In this document: one piece after another, positions 51,203 through 61,716 of the stretch | Position numbering within the stretch: position 1 is the first letter of the stretch | Layout: the number at the start of each line of letters is the position of its first letter | NCBI RefSeq assembly: GCF_040939785.1 | Contig: NZ_CP162553.1 | Span: 7,521,001-7,585,000 of the forward strand | Origin: Bradyrhizobium lupini | GTDB lineage: Bacteria; Pseudomonadota; Alphaproteobacteria; Rhizobiales; Xanthobacteraceae | Reading direction: 5' to 3' | DNA length: 64,000 nt | Position numbers and translations under genes: made by a program | The notes under the pieces: model-generated | Told to the model about the DNA's origin: nothing | What the model saw: the letters and a program-made list of their open reading frames with translations, nothing else | Database searches by the model: none

Positions 51203-52579
51203 TCAATTCTCCCGGACTGGCGGCAGTGAAATCCTGAAGCACGCGCCGCCGGTCGCTGCGTCCGCGACCGAGATGTGGCCGCCATGCAGGAGCACGATCT
51301 CGCGCACCATGTTGAGGCCGAGGCCGGCACCGCGATCGAGCGGTGTCAGCCGGTAGAACGGCTCGAATATCTGTTCGCGCTGATCGGCCGGAATGCCGGC
51401 GCCTTCGTCCGTGACCTCGATGTTCGCGGGCCTGCTGACACGAATGCCTATGGTGCCGCGGCGCGGGCCGTGCTGGATCGCATTCTGCACAAGGTTGGTC
51501 AGCGCGCGCTCCAGCGCCGCCGCATCGCCGATCGTTTCGACCGGCGTGGAGGGGGCGTCGAGCGCCAACTCGTAGCCGGCGGCAATGGCCAGCGGCGCAA
51601 GATCTGCGGCCGCGCTTTGCGCGATTGCGACGAGGTCAACGCGCGTGAAGGGATGGCCGCAGCGGTCGAGCCTTTGAATGTCCAGCAGCTGCTCGGCAAG
51701 CGTTGCCAGCCGCGCGGAATCCTCCAGCAACCGGGTCTTGTCCGGCCCCGCTGGAAGCGACTCCAGCCGCGTGTTCAGGATCGCGATCGGTGTGCGCAAC
51801 TCGTGTGCGGCATCGGCGACGAAGCGCTTGTGGCGGGCATAGCCCTGGTCCAGCCGCGCCAGCGCGTCGTTGACCGCAGTCACGAGCGGCACGACTTCCA
51901 GCGGAATCCGGTCCAGCGACAGCCGCGCGCCGCGTTGATGGATGTCGATGCGCCGCGCCTGGTCCGCCGTCGCATCGAGCGCCTCGAAGGCGCGCCGCAC
52001 GATCATCGGCGTGGCGATGAACGTCGCCGTTCCCATGAGAAGCAGACCGGGCAGGGCGATGCCGAGCAATGCAAGCGATGTCATGAACAACGCCTTGGCG
52101 CCGGTGAGCTTGCCTTGCGTCGCAGTGATGATTTGCACATTGCCGGCGTCGGTATCGACCCGCTTCAGCCGCGCCGGGGGCTTGCGCGGATCGTCCTCGA
52201 ACAGCTGCCAGCCGAGCCGGGCCTGGCTGATCTGGTCGAGGCCGCTGCCGATGGCGGCGAATTCGGCCGGCACGGTGCCTTCGCTGAGCGAATGTCCCTG
52301 CCTGTCGCGGACCAGGAACCAGAGATCGGGGGTCTCGCTGCGCAATTGCTTCAGTTCGGTCGTCGACCGCAGGACCAGGTCGCCTTGCGCGTCGCGTCCG
52401 AGCGCGCGCTGGACGATATCGATCACGCGATCTTCGTCGCGTCCGGCGATCACGAATCCCGACGCGCTCAATGCCCCGACGACGACGGCAACGAGCGCCG
52501 TGAGCAGCACCGCCTGGAGCGACAGCAGGCGCAAGCTCAGCCGCGAGCGCAGACAATAGGGTTCGTGGTGCTTGCTCAT
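51203..52579 (-). CDS. Sensor histidine kinase (PmrB/QseC type)
   Basis: A 458-residue kinase. Two membrane segments (about residues 20-46 and 167-190) enclose a periplasmic sensor of about 120 residues; then a HAMP-like linker, the phospho-acceptor His in FVADAAHELRTPIAILN, N-box NLVQNAIQHG and G-boxes DEGAGIP and GAGLGLNMV. It ends 16 bases short of the upstream repeat site of the next gene. It overlaps the response-regulator gene by four bases. Confidence 0.93.
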   Translation of the reverse strand: MSKHHEPYCLRSRLSLRLLSLQAVLLTALVAVVVGALSASGFVIAGRDEDRVIDIVQRALGRDAQGDLVLRSTTELKQLRSETPDLWFLVRDRQGHSLSEGTVPAEFAAIGSGLDQISQARLGWQLFEDDPRKPPARLKRVDTDAGNVQIITATQGKLTGAKALFMTSLALLGIALPGLLLMGTATFIATPMIVRRAFEALDATADQARRIDIHQRGARLSLDRIPLEVVPLVTAVNDALARLDQGYARHKRFVADAAHELRTPIAILNTRLESLPAGPDKTRLLEDSARLATLAEQLLDIQRLDRCGHPFTRVDLVAIAQSAAADLAPLAIAAGYELALDAPSTPVETIGDAAALERALTNLVQNAIQHGPRRGTIGIRVSRPANIEVTDEGAGIPADQREQIFEPFYRLTPLDRGAGLGLNMVREIVLLHGGHISVADAATGGACFRISLPPVREN

Positions 52580-53250
52580 GGCAGCTTCTTCAGGAGATAG
52601 CCGACGCCGCGGATGCCGTGGATCTCCACGCGCGCATCGGCTTCCGAGAGTTTGCGGCGCAGGCGCGACACATGCGTATCGAGCGCATTCGACTGGATCT
52701 CGTCGTCGAAACTGTAGACGGCTTCTTCCAGCGCGGAGCGCAGCACGGTCCGGCCCATGCGGCGGACCAGGGCTTCCAGCACGAGGAGCTCGCGTCGCGG
52801 CAGCTCGAGCGGAGCCCCGTCGATGCTTGCCTCGCGATGGCCGAAATCGAAGGCGAGGCGGCCGGCGTGCATGATGTCGGGATGCAGCCCGGCGGGCCGG
52901 CGCAGCACGGCGCGCAGCCGCGCCAGCAATTCCTCCACCGCGAACGGCTTTGACAGATAATCATCCGCCCCGCAGTCCAGTCCGGCGACCCGGTCGGCGA
53001 GTTCGCCGCGCGCCGTCAACACGATGATCGGCACGCCGTCGGCGCGCGCCCTGAGTTTCGGGATCAGGGTGAGACCGTCGCCATCGGGAAGCTGGCGATC
53101 GAGCAGGACGGCGGCGTGGACGTCGGCAGAAATGGCCTCTTCCGCCTCGGCAAGCGTCGGGGCGTGGTCCACGACCATGTCGTAGCGCTTCAGCGCCGAC
53201 GCCAGCGCGTCGGCCATTTCGGCCTCGTCCTCGACGAGCAAAATCCGCAT
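52576..53250 (-). CDS. OmpR-family response regulator
   Basis: A 224-residue regulator. The receiver domain has the acidic pair in LLVEDEAEM, phospho-acceptor D51 in VLLDRQLPDG, Thr in VLTARG and Lys in YLSKPF. The C-terminal winged HTH contains RRELLVLEALVRR and THVSRLRRKL. ATG 53250 is used; an in-frame start three codons earlier is weaker. It leads the operon with the kinase. The 11-base-period repeat upstream fits this family's tandem binding. Confidence 0.94.
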   Translation of the reverse strand: MRILLVEDEAEMADALASALKRYDMVVDHAPTLAEAEEAISADVHAAVLLDRQLPDGDGLTLIPKLRARADGVPIIVLTARGELADRVAGLDCGADDYLSKPFAVEELLARLRAVLRRPAGLHPDIMHAGRLAFDFGHREASIDGAPLELPRRELLVLEALVRRMGRTVLRSALEEAVYSFDDEIQSNALDTHVSRLRRKLSEADARVEIHGIRGVGYLLKKLP

Positions 53251-53277
53251 GATCCGCACCTCAACCTCAATCGCGCC

Positions 53278-53313
53278 ATTCTAGCGGCCGTATCATTGCG
53301 GCAGCATTGCGGG
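53278..53313 (-). promoter_or_regulatory. Promoter and autoregulatory repeat upstream of the response regulator
   Basis: CATTGCGGCAGCATTGCGGG at 53294-53313 has two CATTGCG half sites at an 11-base period, the spacing used by OmpR/PhoB-type regulators. On the gene strand a TAGAAT -10 box lies at 53283-53278, ten bases from the nearer half site, so the repeat takes the place of a -35 element. Confidence 0.68.
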
Positions 53314-53445
53314 AACCGGCTCTCGATGAAGCGGCTTGAGCGGCTCTAGCCATGCACGGAACGCTACCGGGGCGGCCGAGCGGGCCTCAAGACACCGTCG
53401 GGGCCGGCCGTTATAACCGCCGGACCTGATCAGGGAGGAATACGA

Positions 53446-53772
53446 ATGATCTACGAAATGCGCATCTATCGCTGCGTGCCCGGCCGCCTGCCGGCACTGC
53501 TCAAGCGGTTCGAGACCGTCACGCTGAAGGTGTGGGAAAAGCACGGCATCAAGCAGGCCGGGTTCTTCACGACCCTGATCGGTGAATCCAACCAGGAGCT
53601 GACCTATTTCCTGGCCTGGGAGTCGCTCGCCGAGCGCGAGAAGAAGTGGGCCGCCTTCATGACCGATCCGGACTGGATGAAAGGGCGCGCCGAGAGCGAG
53701 GCGGACGGCCAGATCGTCGGCAACATCGTCAGCCAGATCCTGGCGCCGACCGCCTTCTCGTCGGTGAAGTAG
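53446..53772 (+). CDS. NIPSNAP-family protein
   Basis: A 108-residue ferredoxin-like protein. [40 protein letters not shown] and [15 protein letters not shown] match the NIPSNAP family, which forms small dimeric alpha-beta barrels. The biochemical role is unknown. GGAGG lies eight bases before ATG 53446. It runs toward kdsA. Confidence 0.85.
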   Translation: MIYEMRIYRCVPGRLPALLKRFETVTLKVWEKHGIKQAGFFTTLIGESNQELTYFLAWESLAEREKKWAAFMTDPDWMKGRAESEADGQIVGNIVSQILAPTAFSSVK

Positions 53773-53896
53773 AGACGGCCGGCGCGAGGGCGTCGCGGGG
53801 AGCCTGGGCGCAACCCTGATATTCTGGGAGCCCAGGCCGAATGGGGTTGATCCGCCCTTCATCGCGGCTATGGTCGCGCCGAACGAGGGATTTGCC

Positions 53897-54760
53897 TTGA
53901 GCTCTTCGACGTCAGCGGCTCCGGTCGTCACCATTGGCAAGGTCAAATTCGGCAATGATCTGCCGATCTCGATCATTGCCGGGCCGTGTCAGCTCGAAAG
54001 CCGCCAGCATGCGCTGGAGGTGGCCTCCGCGCTGAAGGAGATCGCCGCGCGACTGCAGATCGGCCTCGTCTACAAGACCTCATTCGACAAGGCCAATCGC
54101 ACCAGCGCGTCGGCCGCGCGTGGCCTCGGACTTGCACAATCGCTGCCGATCTTCGCCGAAATCCGATCGTCGCTCGGCCTGCCGGTCCTGACCGACGTGC
54201 ATGACGCCGGGCAGTGTGCCGAGGTGGCGCAGGCGGTGGATGTGTTGCAGATTCCCGCCTTCCTGTGTCGCCAGACCGATCTGCTGCTGGCGGCCGCCGC
54301 AACCGGCAAGGTCGTCAACGTCAAGAAGGGTCAGTTTCTTGCGCCCTGGGACATGGCCAACGTCGTGTCCAAGATCACGAGCGCGAACAATCCCAACGTG
54401 CTCGTCACCGAACGCGGCGCGTCCTTCGGCTACAACACCCTGGTCTCCGACATGCGCGCCTTACCGATCCTGGCGCGTACCACCGGCGCCCCCGTGATCT
54501 TCGACGCGACTCATTCGGTGCAACAGCCGGGCGGGAAGGGGACGTCTTCCGGAGGGGAGCGCGAATTCGTGCCGGTGCTCGCACGCGCAGCCGTCGCCGT
54601 CGGTGTTGCCGGTATCTTCATCGAGACCCATCCCGATCCTGACAGCGCGCCGTCCGACGGACCCAACATGGTGCCGCTGCGCGAGTTCGAAGGGCTGATC
54701 CGAAGGCTGATGGCGTTCGACGCGCTCGCCAAGGATTCGACCAAAGCCGACCCGCGCTGA
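53897..54760 (+). CDS. kdsA: 3-deoxy-8-phosphooctulonate synthase
   Basis: A 287-residue aldolase condensing arabinose-5-phosphate with PEP to Kdo-8-phosphate for [47 protein letters not shown] and [12 protein letters not shown] are family motifs. The start is uncertain: TTG 53897 has AGGGA upstream and gives the usual length; ATG 53870 adds nine residues. Its stop shares a base with the MFS gene's ATG. Confidence 0.94.
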   Translation: MSSSTSAAPVVTIGKVKFGNDLPISIIAGPCQLESRQHALEVASALKEIAARLQIGLVYKTSFDKANRTSASAARGLGLAQSLPIFAEIRSSLGLPVLTDVHDAGQCAEVAQAVDVLQIPAFLCRQTDLLLAAAATGKVVNVKKGQFLAPWDMANVVSKITSANNPNVLVTERGASFGYNTLVSDMRALPILARTTGAPVIFDATHSVQQPGGKGTSSGGEREFVPVLARAAVAVGVAGIFIETHPDPDSAPSDGPNMVPLREFEGLIRRLMAFDALAKDSTKADPR

Positions 54761-55968
54761 TGCAGCAAGGCGAGGCGCGGGCGCACGATCACGGCCTGCC
54801 GGCCGCGCTTTACGTCATCTCCGGTGCAAGCTTCGCCGCGGCGCTCTCCGCGCGCGCGCTCGATCCGGTGCTGCCGCACGTCGCGGAGGACTTTGGCGTC
54901 AGCATCGCGACCGCTGCCGGTTTTGCCGCGGTGTTCGCCTTCACCTTCTCGATCATCCAGCCGATCGTCGGCGCCGCCGCCGATCTGTTCGGCAAGACGC
55001 GGCTGATGATCGGCTGCCTCGCGCTGCTCGGCCTTGCCAACATCCTGGGGGCGCTCTCGAGCTCATTCTCGGTTCTGTTCGCGACCCGTATCCTCGCCGG
55101 TATCGGCTCCGGCGGCGTGTTTCCGGTGGCGCTCAGCCTGACCAGCGATCTCGTCGGTCCGGAGAAGCGCCAGGTCGCGATCAGCCGCACGCTCGCCGGC
55201 GCGATGACGGGCAATCTCCTCGGCGCCTCGGCCTCCGGCCTGATCGGCGATTTCCTCGGCTGGCGCGGAGTGCTGGCGGTGCTCGGCGCGCTGGTGATCG
55301 TTGCCTCGATCGCGGTCGCCGCCGGTTTTCGTGGCGCCAAGGTCAAGCATCCGCCGAAGACGAGCCTGTCGGCGCTGAAGGCGGGCTATCGCACCATCTT
55401 CACCAACCCGAACGCCTATGTCTGTTATGCGGCGGTGTTCATCGAAGGCTGCTGCGTGCTCGGCCTGTTTCCCTACTTCGCTTCGTTCCTGTTCGAGCTC
55501 GGTCAGACCTCGCTCTCGATCGCGGGCATCGTCATCGCGGGCTTTGCGGTCGGCGGCTTGTTCTACACGCTGACGGTGTCGCGCCTGCTGCCATGGCTGG
55601 GCATGAAGGGAATGATGATCGCGGGCATGACGCTGGTGGCTTCGCAGCTCGTTGCCGTCGGCTTCGGCCTGCGCTGGGAAGTGCAGGCGTTCAATCTCAT
55701 CGTGATGGGATGGGGCTTCTACATCGCCCATGGCTGCCTTCAGATGTTTGCCAGCGAACTCTCGGTCGAGGCGCGCGCAACCGCGTTGTCGCTGCATTCG
55801 TTCTTCTTCTTCATGGGGCAGACGGTGGGGCCGCTCGCCTATGGACTTGGCCTCCAGCATGGCGGCAAGATGCCGACCCTGTTCGCGAGCGCCGCGATCA
55901 TGGTCGCGCTGGGCTTCGCCTGTGCGCGGCTGTTGAAACAGCGGGCGCCATCGGATGCAGTCGCCTAA
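54760..55968 (+). CDS. MFS transporter
   Basis: A 402-residue permease with about 12 membrane segments. The A-like loop GAAADLFGKTRLMIG between helices 2 and 3 and FATRILAGIGSGGVFPVALS in helix 4 are typical of drug/metabolite antiporters. The substrate is unknown. ATG 54760 overlaps the kdsA stop, so it is translationally coupled. Confidence 0.88.
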   Translation: MQQGEARAHDHGLPAALYVISGASFAAALSARALDPVLPHVAEDFGVSIATAAGFAAVFAFTFSIIQPIVGAAADLFGKTRLMIGCLALLGLANILGALSSSFSVLFATRILAGIGSGGVFPVALSLTSDLVGPEKRQVAISRTLAGAMTGNLLGASASGLIGDFLGWRGVLAVLGALVIVASIAVAAGFRGAKVKHPPKTSLSALKAGYRTIFTNPNAYVCYAAVFIEGCCVLGLFPYFASFLFELGQTSLSIAGIVIAGFAVGGLFYTLTVSRLLPWLGMKGMMIAGMTLVASQLVAVGFGLRWEVQAFNLIVMGWGFYIAHGCLQMFASELSVEARATALSLHSFFFFMGQTVGPLAYGLGLQHGGKMPTLFASAAIMVALGFACARLLKQRAPSDAVA

Positions 55969-55998
55969 AAGATGTCTAGCGCCTGACGCGGCGTATCG

Positions 55999-56415
55999 TC
56001 ATTTAGAACCTCCTTTTCTCAGTTTTTGCTTCATCTGGGAAAGCATCTTGGGGCCCCCCGCCGATAGTCTCTCGGCAACCGCACCAAGATCCGGATCAGC
56101 ATTACGATATTTGCTGCCCCATAAGCCAAGCTCGGCGAGGACAGGCAGCAGATCAATGCCCGCCTCCGTAAGGCGATAAATCGCCTTCAGTTTATGCGTG
56201 GGGTCGTCATGACGGGTAAGGACGCCGCCTTCTTGCAGCGTTTGAAGCCGCTCCGCAAGCGTCCGCGATGATATCGATTCATCGGACTGCAGAAATTCCC
56301 GGAAGTGCTGTTTCCCCGCGAAAACGATGTCACGCACAATCAGCAGCGTCCAGCGATCGCCGAGCAACTCCAGCGACAGACTGATTGGGCAACCTGATCG
56401 CTGTCTTCCCGACAT
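55999..56415 (-). CDS. HxlR-family transcriptional regulator
   Basis: A 138-residue winged-helix protein. CPISLSLELLGDRWTLLIVR and REFLQSDESISSRTLAERLQ are the HxlR signature; the Cys near residue 9 sits at the redox-sensing position known in related regulators. The DNA is less G+C-rich than its neighbours, suggesting acquisition. A palindrome overlapping its own promoter lies 15 bases upstream. Confidence 0.9.
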   Translation of the reverse strand: MSGRQRSGCPISLSLELLGDRWTLLIVRDIVFAGKQHFREFLQSDESISSRTLAERLQTLQEGGVLTRHDDPTHKLKAIYRLTEAGIDLLPVLAELGLWGSKYRNADPDLGAVAERLSAGGPKMLSQMKQKLRKGGSK

Positions 56416-56429
56416 CCGTAGTTCCCTTT

Positions 56430-56443
56430 GTAAATCGATTTAC
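56430..56443. promoter_or_regulatory. HxlR operator palindrome
   Basis: GTAAATCGATTTAC is a perfect 14-base palindrome between the HxlR gene and the divergent remnant. A further GTAAA half site occurs at 56482-56486. Confidence 0.6.
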
Positions 56444-56504
56444 TATTGACATCATTCGAGGCTGGCGTCAATGCTTCCAAATGTAAACCAATCACAAAGT
56501 CTCA

Positions 56505-56828
56505 ATGCTGGAGGAGTGGTGGAAAATGCCCGCAGATATCCATCAGGTTGCAAGCGGCGGCTTTTACATATTTCAGAAGGTGACAGAGCTCCTGGGCAGG
56601 AAACTGCGCAAAGACGTGACTTATCGATCTGTCCCGCTCGATGACGCCCGCAGCAGCATGATCGCAAACGGGATATCAGCCAGCTTCACGGAAGCGTTGA
56701 TCGAAACCCCAGCGAGCTTCAATCGCCAAGAGCGATGGGCACTCGACACGCCAACTTCAGAAAACACAACTCGAACGACCTTCAAACAATGGGCTGCTGA
56801 ATCGTTCGCAGCTTCGATCCTTGCATGA
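56505..56828 (+). pseudogene. C-terminal remnant of an NmrA-type NAD(P)-binding protein
   Basis: The protein reads FQKVTELLGRKLRKDVTYRS then VPLDDARSSMIANGISASFT and ends TTFKQWAAESFAASILA. This is the C-terminal pattern of NmrA/QorB-like proteins (LG-x-x-V-x-Y-x-x-VPLxDAR, final TFxxW/F). The Rossmann domain that should fill about 180 residues before it is absent. HxlR regulators are often divergent from such genes, so this is likely the former target, cut down by deletion. Confidence 0.55.
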
Positions 56829-56846
56829 TTCTGAGAGAATAGACCG

Positions 56847-57470
56847 ATGCGAAAACTTATCCTTCAGATGCAGGTGTCAGCCGATGGCTTTGTCGGCTCC
56901 TACGGAACGGTAAATTGGCAGCTATGGGGTTGGGGTGACAACAACTTTTGGGATGATGAACTGAAGCGCGATTTCAATGCTCACTTCGAGCGCATCGACA
57001 CGATTCTTCTCAGTCGGAAGATGCTGAATGAAGGGTATCTACGGCATTGGGAGAACGCAGCGAACCGCTACCCAACTGAGCCATTCTACGCGTTCGCTAA
57101 GCGTATCACAGAAATGAGCAAAATGGTTCCGACGAATAAGCCAACGGAGCCGGCGTGGGAACGAACCACGCTTGTCAGCGGAGATTTGCACGAGGTGGTC
57201 GGCGCCTTAAAGAGCCAACGAGGGCGCGACATTGGCGTGTTCGGTGGCGCGGGGTTTGCCGCGGCGCTGATCGAACAAGGTCTCGTTGACGAGTTTCAAT
57301 TCTACGTCAACCCGGCGGTATTGGGTGACGGCGTCAGGATCTTCGCGGCGTCGGGGTTCAGGAAGCTAAAATTACTCGAGGCCAAGGCTTATTCGAGCGG
57401 CATGGTTGTTAGCCGCTATACCTCGTCCCCCGAGCGAGCAAATCTTCGCGGTCGAGACCGAACGCGGTGA
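56847..57470 (+). CDS. Dihydrofolate-reductase-like (RibD C-terminal) protein
   Basis: A 207-residue reductase-fold protein. MRKLILQMQVSADGFVG is the typical start; LLSRKMLNEGYLRHW, IGVFGGAGFAAALIEQGLVD and FQFYVNPAVLGDG are conserved. These proteins bind NADPH, but their substrates are mostly unknown. It begins 19 bases after the NmrA remnant and shares its lower G+C; the cassette looks acquired. Confidence 0.85.
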   Translation: MRKLILQMQVSADGFVGSYGTVNWQLWGWGDNNFWDDELKRDFNAHFERIDTILLSRKMLNEGYLRHWENAANRYPTEPFYAFAKRITEMSKMVPTNKPTEPAWERTTLVSGDLHEVVGALKSQRGRDIGVFGGAGFAAALIEQGLVDEFQFYVNPAVLGDGVRIFAASGFRKLKLLEAKAYSSGMVVSRYTSSPERANLRGRDRTR

Positions 57471-57492
57471 GTCAGAAACGGTCTCTTCAAGC

Positions 57493-57945
57493 TCAGCCCC
57501 GGCCGCGATAGGGCGCGACGCCCTGCTCGGGCACCCACAATCCCTTCGGCGCGCGGCCCGTCTGCCAGAACACGTCGATTGGAATGCCGCCGCGCGGATA
57601 CCAATAGCCCCCGATGCGCAGGAACTTCGGCTTGATCTCGCTCGCGATGCGCTTGCCGATCATCACGGTGCAGTCCTCGTGGAAGGCGCCGTGATTGCGG
57701 AAGCTCGCGATGTAGAGCTTGAGCGACTTCGACTCCAGCAACCATTGGCCGGGGGCGTAGTCGATCATCAGATGTGCGAAATCCGGTTGTCCCGTGACCG
57801 GGCAGAGCGAGGTGAATTCCGGCACGGTGAAGCGTACCAGATAGTCCGTGCCCTTTTGCGGGTTCGGCACGCGGTCGAGCTGCGCTTCTTCCGGTGTGTG
57901 CGGCCATTCGACCGCGCGGCCCAGCTGAAGGGATTTCTTCGCCAT
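57493..57945 (-). CDS. queF: NADPH-dependent 7-cyano-7-deazaguanine reductase
   Basis: A 150-residue T-fold enzyme reducing preQ0 to preQ1 for queuosine in tRNA. Catalytic Cys48 lies in [15 protein letters not shown]; the substrate Glu is in [10 protein letters not shown], and FHEDC follows. It is the short unimodular form. ATG 57945 (MAKKSLQLG) starts the conserved protein. Confidence 0.95.
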   Translation of the reverse strand: MAKKSLQLGRAVEWPHTPEEAQLDRVPNPQKGTDYLVRFTVPEFTSLCPVTGQPDFAHLMIDYAPGQWLLESKSLKLYIASFRNHGAFHEDCTVMIGKRIASEIKPKFLRIGGYWYPRGGIPIDVFWQTGRAPKGLWVPEQGVAPYRGRG

Positions 57946-57996
57946 TGTCGTCACATCCTGTTCCGCGTGCCGGGATGGACGCAAATGCCGCTGTCG

Positions 57997-58974
57997 TCAA
58001 CCGGCGGCGACCGTCTGGATCATGATGATCCGGTCGTTGCCGGATTCGCAGCCCCAGAGCTCGCCCGGCCTCCCGTCGAGCTGGCGCACATTGGCGTTAG
58101 CCTTGTCGCTGGCGAACACGTTGAAGCGCTCGGTGGCGGGATCGAAGCGGACGATGGCGTTGGCGGAGAAATCGGTCAGCCAGACTTTGTCCTTGTCATC
58201 GACATAGACCGCGTAGGTGCGGGGACGCTCGCCGGGCAGCTTCCAGGTCTTCCAGGAGGCTTCCGCGGGATCGTGCACCGAGACGTGGCCACTGTTCCAC
58301 TCGCTGACCCAGATCCGGCTTTTCGAATCCGACCAAACCCGTCGCGAACCTTGGCTCGGCGTCGGCGGCTCGACCACACTGGCGCTGCCCGTCGCCGGAT
58401 CGATCCTGGCAATATAGCTGCCGGCAAGCGAGGCATACCAGACGTCGCCCTTGGGCGTGACGGTGATTCCGTAGGGGCCGACGCCCTTGGGCGCCCTGAA
58501 CACGTCCATCCCGCCCGCGTTCGGCTTGAGGCGGCCGTAATAGCCGGACTGGCCGGTGAACCAATAGGTGCCGTCCTTGTCGAACACGCCGGTGTTGAGA
58601 TTGGCGTAGGCGAACTTCTCGGGCAGGCGGAACAGGGTGACCTTGAGGTCGGAAGGATCGACGCGGGCGATCGCATTCTGGCCGCCCTCGGTGATCCAGG
58701 GCGCGCCGTCGGGGCCGATGGTCACGCCGTGCGGGGCGGCGCCCTGGCCGAGGCTGACCGTCTTATGGCTGCCATCCTTCGGATCGAGCCTGCCGAGCAG
58801 GCCCTTGCCCTGGGCCGTAAACCAGACCGTGCCATCGGGAGCGGGAGCGAGGTCGTGCAGACCGATGCCGGAGCTAATGGGGTAGTATTTTGTCCGGAAC
58901 GGGCCTTCCTGCGCAAAACTCGGGCGGGTCGCGAGGAGGGCGATGCTCGAGGCAAGAAACTGGCGGCGATTCAT
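57997..58974 (-). CDS. Secreted Vgb-like beta-propeller protein
   Basis: A 325-residue protein with the signal MNRRQFLASSIALLATRPSF (twin-Arg). Repeated blocks of the form APDGTVWFT, GPDGAPWITEGG, DKDGTYWFTG, TPKGDVWYASL and DSKSRIWVSEW mark about seven propeller blades, as in virginiamycin B lyase (Vgb). Whether it is a lyase is unknown; related proteins act as scaffolds. It lies between queF and eno. Confidence 0.82.
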   Translation of the reverse strand: MNRRQFLASSIALLATRPSFAQEGPFRTKYYPISSGIGLHDLAPAPDGTVWFTAQGKGLLGRLDPKDGSHKTVSLGQGAAPHGVTIGPDGAPWITEGGQNAIARVDPSDLKVTLFRLPEKFAYANLNTGVFDKDGTYWFTGQSGYYGRLKPNAGGMDVFRAPKGVGPYGITVTPKGDVWYASLAGSYIARIDPATGSASVVEPPTPSQGSRRVWSDSKSRIWVSEWNSGHVSVHDPAEASWKTWKLPGERPRTYAVYVDDKDKVWLTDFSANAIVRFDPATERFNVFASDKANANVRQLDGRPGELWGCESGNDRIIMIQTVAAG

Positions 58975-59130
58975 GGCGTTACCCCGACTGTTTCAGATTG
59001 AGGTTTTGCGCGCAGACCAGATGCGGTCAACCTTAGTCCGAGCCGCTTCACGCGTCAGTCGAAGCCCACCCTCCAAGCGTTCACATTTGCTTGCGGTCCG
59101 TGTAAGACCCGCGGCACCGATCAGCCCTAA

Positions 59131-60432
<1,302 letters not shown>

Positions 60433-60466
60433 GCCAGCGGTCGGACAAGAACAGGGGAGGATCGAC

Positions 60467-61600
60467 ATGAGCGACGGCAAGAACGGCCTGCAACTGCGTT
60501 CGCTGATCAAGAAGAGCGGTGAGCTCGAAATCTCGCTGCTCGACGTGCCGACCCCCGAACCCGCCGCGGACGAGGTTGTCGTCCGCGTCGAGGCCGCGCC
60601 GATCAACCCGTCCGACCTCGGGCTCTTGATCGGCGCGGCCGACATGAGCACGGCAAAGGCTTCGGGCACCAAAGAAGCTCCCGTCATCACCGCGAAAGTG
60701 CCGGAAGGCGCGATGCGGGCGATGGCAGGCCGGCTCGACGAATCCATGCCGGTCGGTAACGAAGGCGCGGGAGTCGTGATCAGGACCGGCTCCTCGGATG
60801 CCGCGAAGGCGCTGATGGGCAAGACCGTCGCCATGATCGGCGGCGCGATGTACACGCAGTATCGCACGTTGAAAGTGCGCGAGTGCCTGCCGCTGCCGGA
60901 AGGCACCACGCCGGCCGAAGGAGCCTCCTGCTTCGTCAATCCGCTGACCGCGCTCGGCATGACCGAGACCATGCGGCGCGAGGGTCACAAGGCGCTGGTG
61001 CACACTGCGGCCGCATCCAATCTCGGGCAGATGCTGAACAAGATCTGCATCAAGGACGGCATCCCGCTGGTCAACATTGTGCGCAGCAAGGAGCAGGCCG
61101 ACATCCTGCACAAGATCGGCGCCAAATATGTCGTCGATTCCACCGCACCGAGCTTCCTCGGCGATCTCACCAATGCGCTGGTCGAGACCGGCGCCACCAT
61201 CGCCTTCGACGCCATCGGTGGCGGGAAGCTCGCCGGCGACATCCTCAACTGCATGGAAGTCGCGATCAACAAGACCGCGAAGGAATACAGCCGCTACGGC
61301 TCCAACGTGCACAAGCAGGTCTATGTCTATGGCGCGCTCGATGTCCGCCCGATTGAGCTGCCGCGCGGCTTCGGCATGGCCTGGGGCGTCGGCGGCTGGC
61401 TGCTGTTTCCGTTCCTGATGAAGATCGGGCAGGCGGACGGGGCCAGGCTGCGCCAGCGCGTCGTCGACGAACTGAAGACCACGTTTGCCAGCCACTACAC
61501 CAAGGTGGTGTCGCTTTCCGAGGCGCTCGATCCCGCCAACATCGCGGTGTACGCCAAACGCGCCACTGGCGAAAAATTCCTCATCAACCCGAACAAATAA
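60467..61600 (+). CDS. Zinc-binding-type alcohol dehydrogenase (MDR family)
   Basis: A 377-residue medium-chain dehydrogenase. A GroES-like domain (INPSDLGLLIGAADMS, VGNEGAGVV) precedes a Rossmann domain (ALVHTAAASNLGQMLNKICI). The usual catalytic zinc Cys is not obvious, so a quinone-oxidoreductase-type activity is likely. AGGGGAGG precedes ATG 60467. Confidence 0.85.
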   Translation: MSDGKNGLQLRSLIKKSGELEISLLDVPTPEPAADEVVVRVEAAPINPSDLGLLIGAADMSTAKASGTKEAPVITAKVPEGAMRAMAGRLDESMPVGNEGAGVVIRTGSSDAAKALMGKTVAMIGGAMYTQYRTLKVRECLPLPEGTTPAEGASCFVNPLTALGMTETMRREGHKALVHTAAASNLGQMLNKICIKDGIPLVNIVRSKEQADILHKIGAKYVVDSTAPSFLGDLTNALVETGATIAFDAIGGGKLAGDILNCMEVAINKTAKEYSRYGSNVHKQVYVYGALDVRPIELPRGFGMAWGVGGWLLFPFLMKIGQADGARLRQRVVDELKTTFASHYTKVVSLSEALDPANIAVYAKRATGEKFLINPNK

Positions 61601-61631
61601 TCGGGACGTGCGACGGCACGTCACCGAAAGA

Positions 61632-61715
61632 AGGTCTTGCCTTCTGAGCGAAGCCGGGGATTATTCCGCCGCCATTTGCACGCGGGAAAACCGCGGGGCG
61701 CTCAGAAGGGGACCT
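61632..61715 (+). promoter_or_regulatory. Leader stem that hides the ribosome site of the metallo-beta-lactamase-fold gene
   Basis: AGGTC (61632-61636) pairs with GACCT (61711-61715) and CCTTCTGAGCG (61640-61650) pairs with CGCTCAGAAGG (61699-61709). The right arm includes AGAAGGGG, the Shine-Dalgarno just before ATG 61717. A small inner hairpin CGCGG-GAAAA-CCGCG is also present. Confidence 0.5.
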
Positions 61716-61716
61716 C

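Noticed and set aside
53870..53896. ATG 53870 as the kdsA start
   Set aside because: It adds nine residues without a Shine-Dalgarno, whereas TTG 53897 has one and gives the family length. It is kept as an alternative only.
57406..59001. Forward frame of 531 codons opposite queF and the Vgb-like gene
   Set aside because: Shadow of two well-supported reverse genes.
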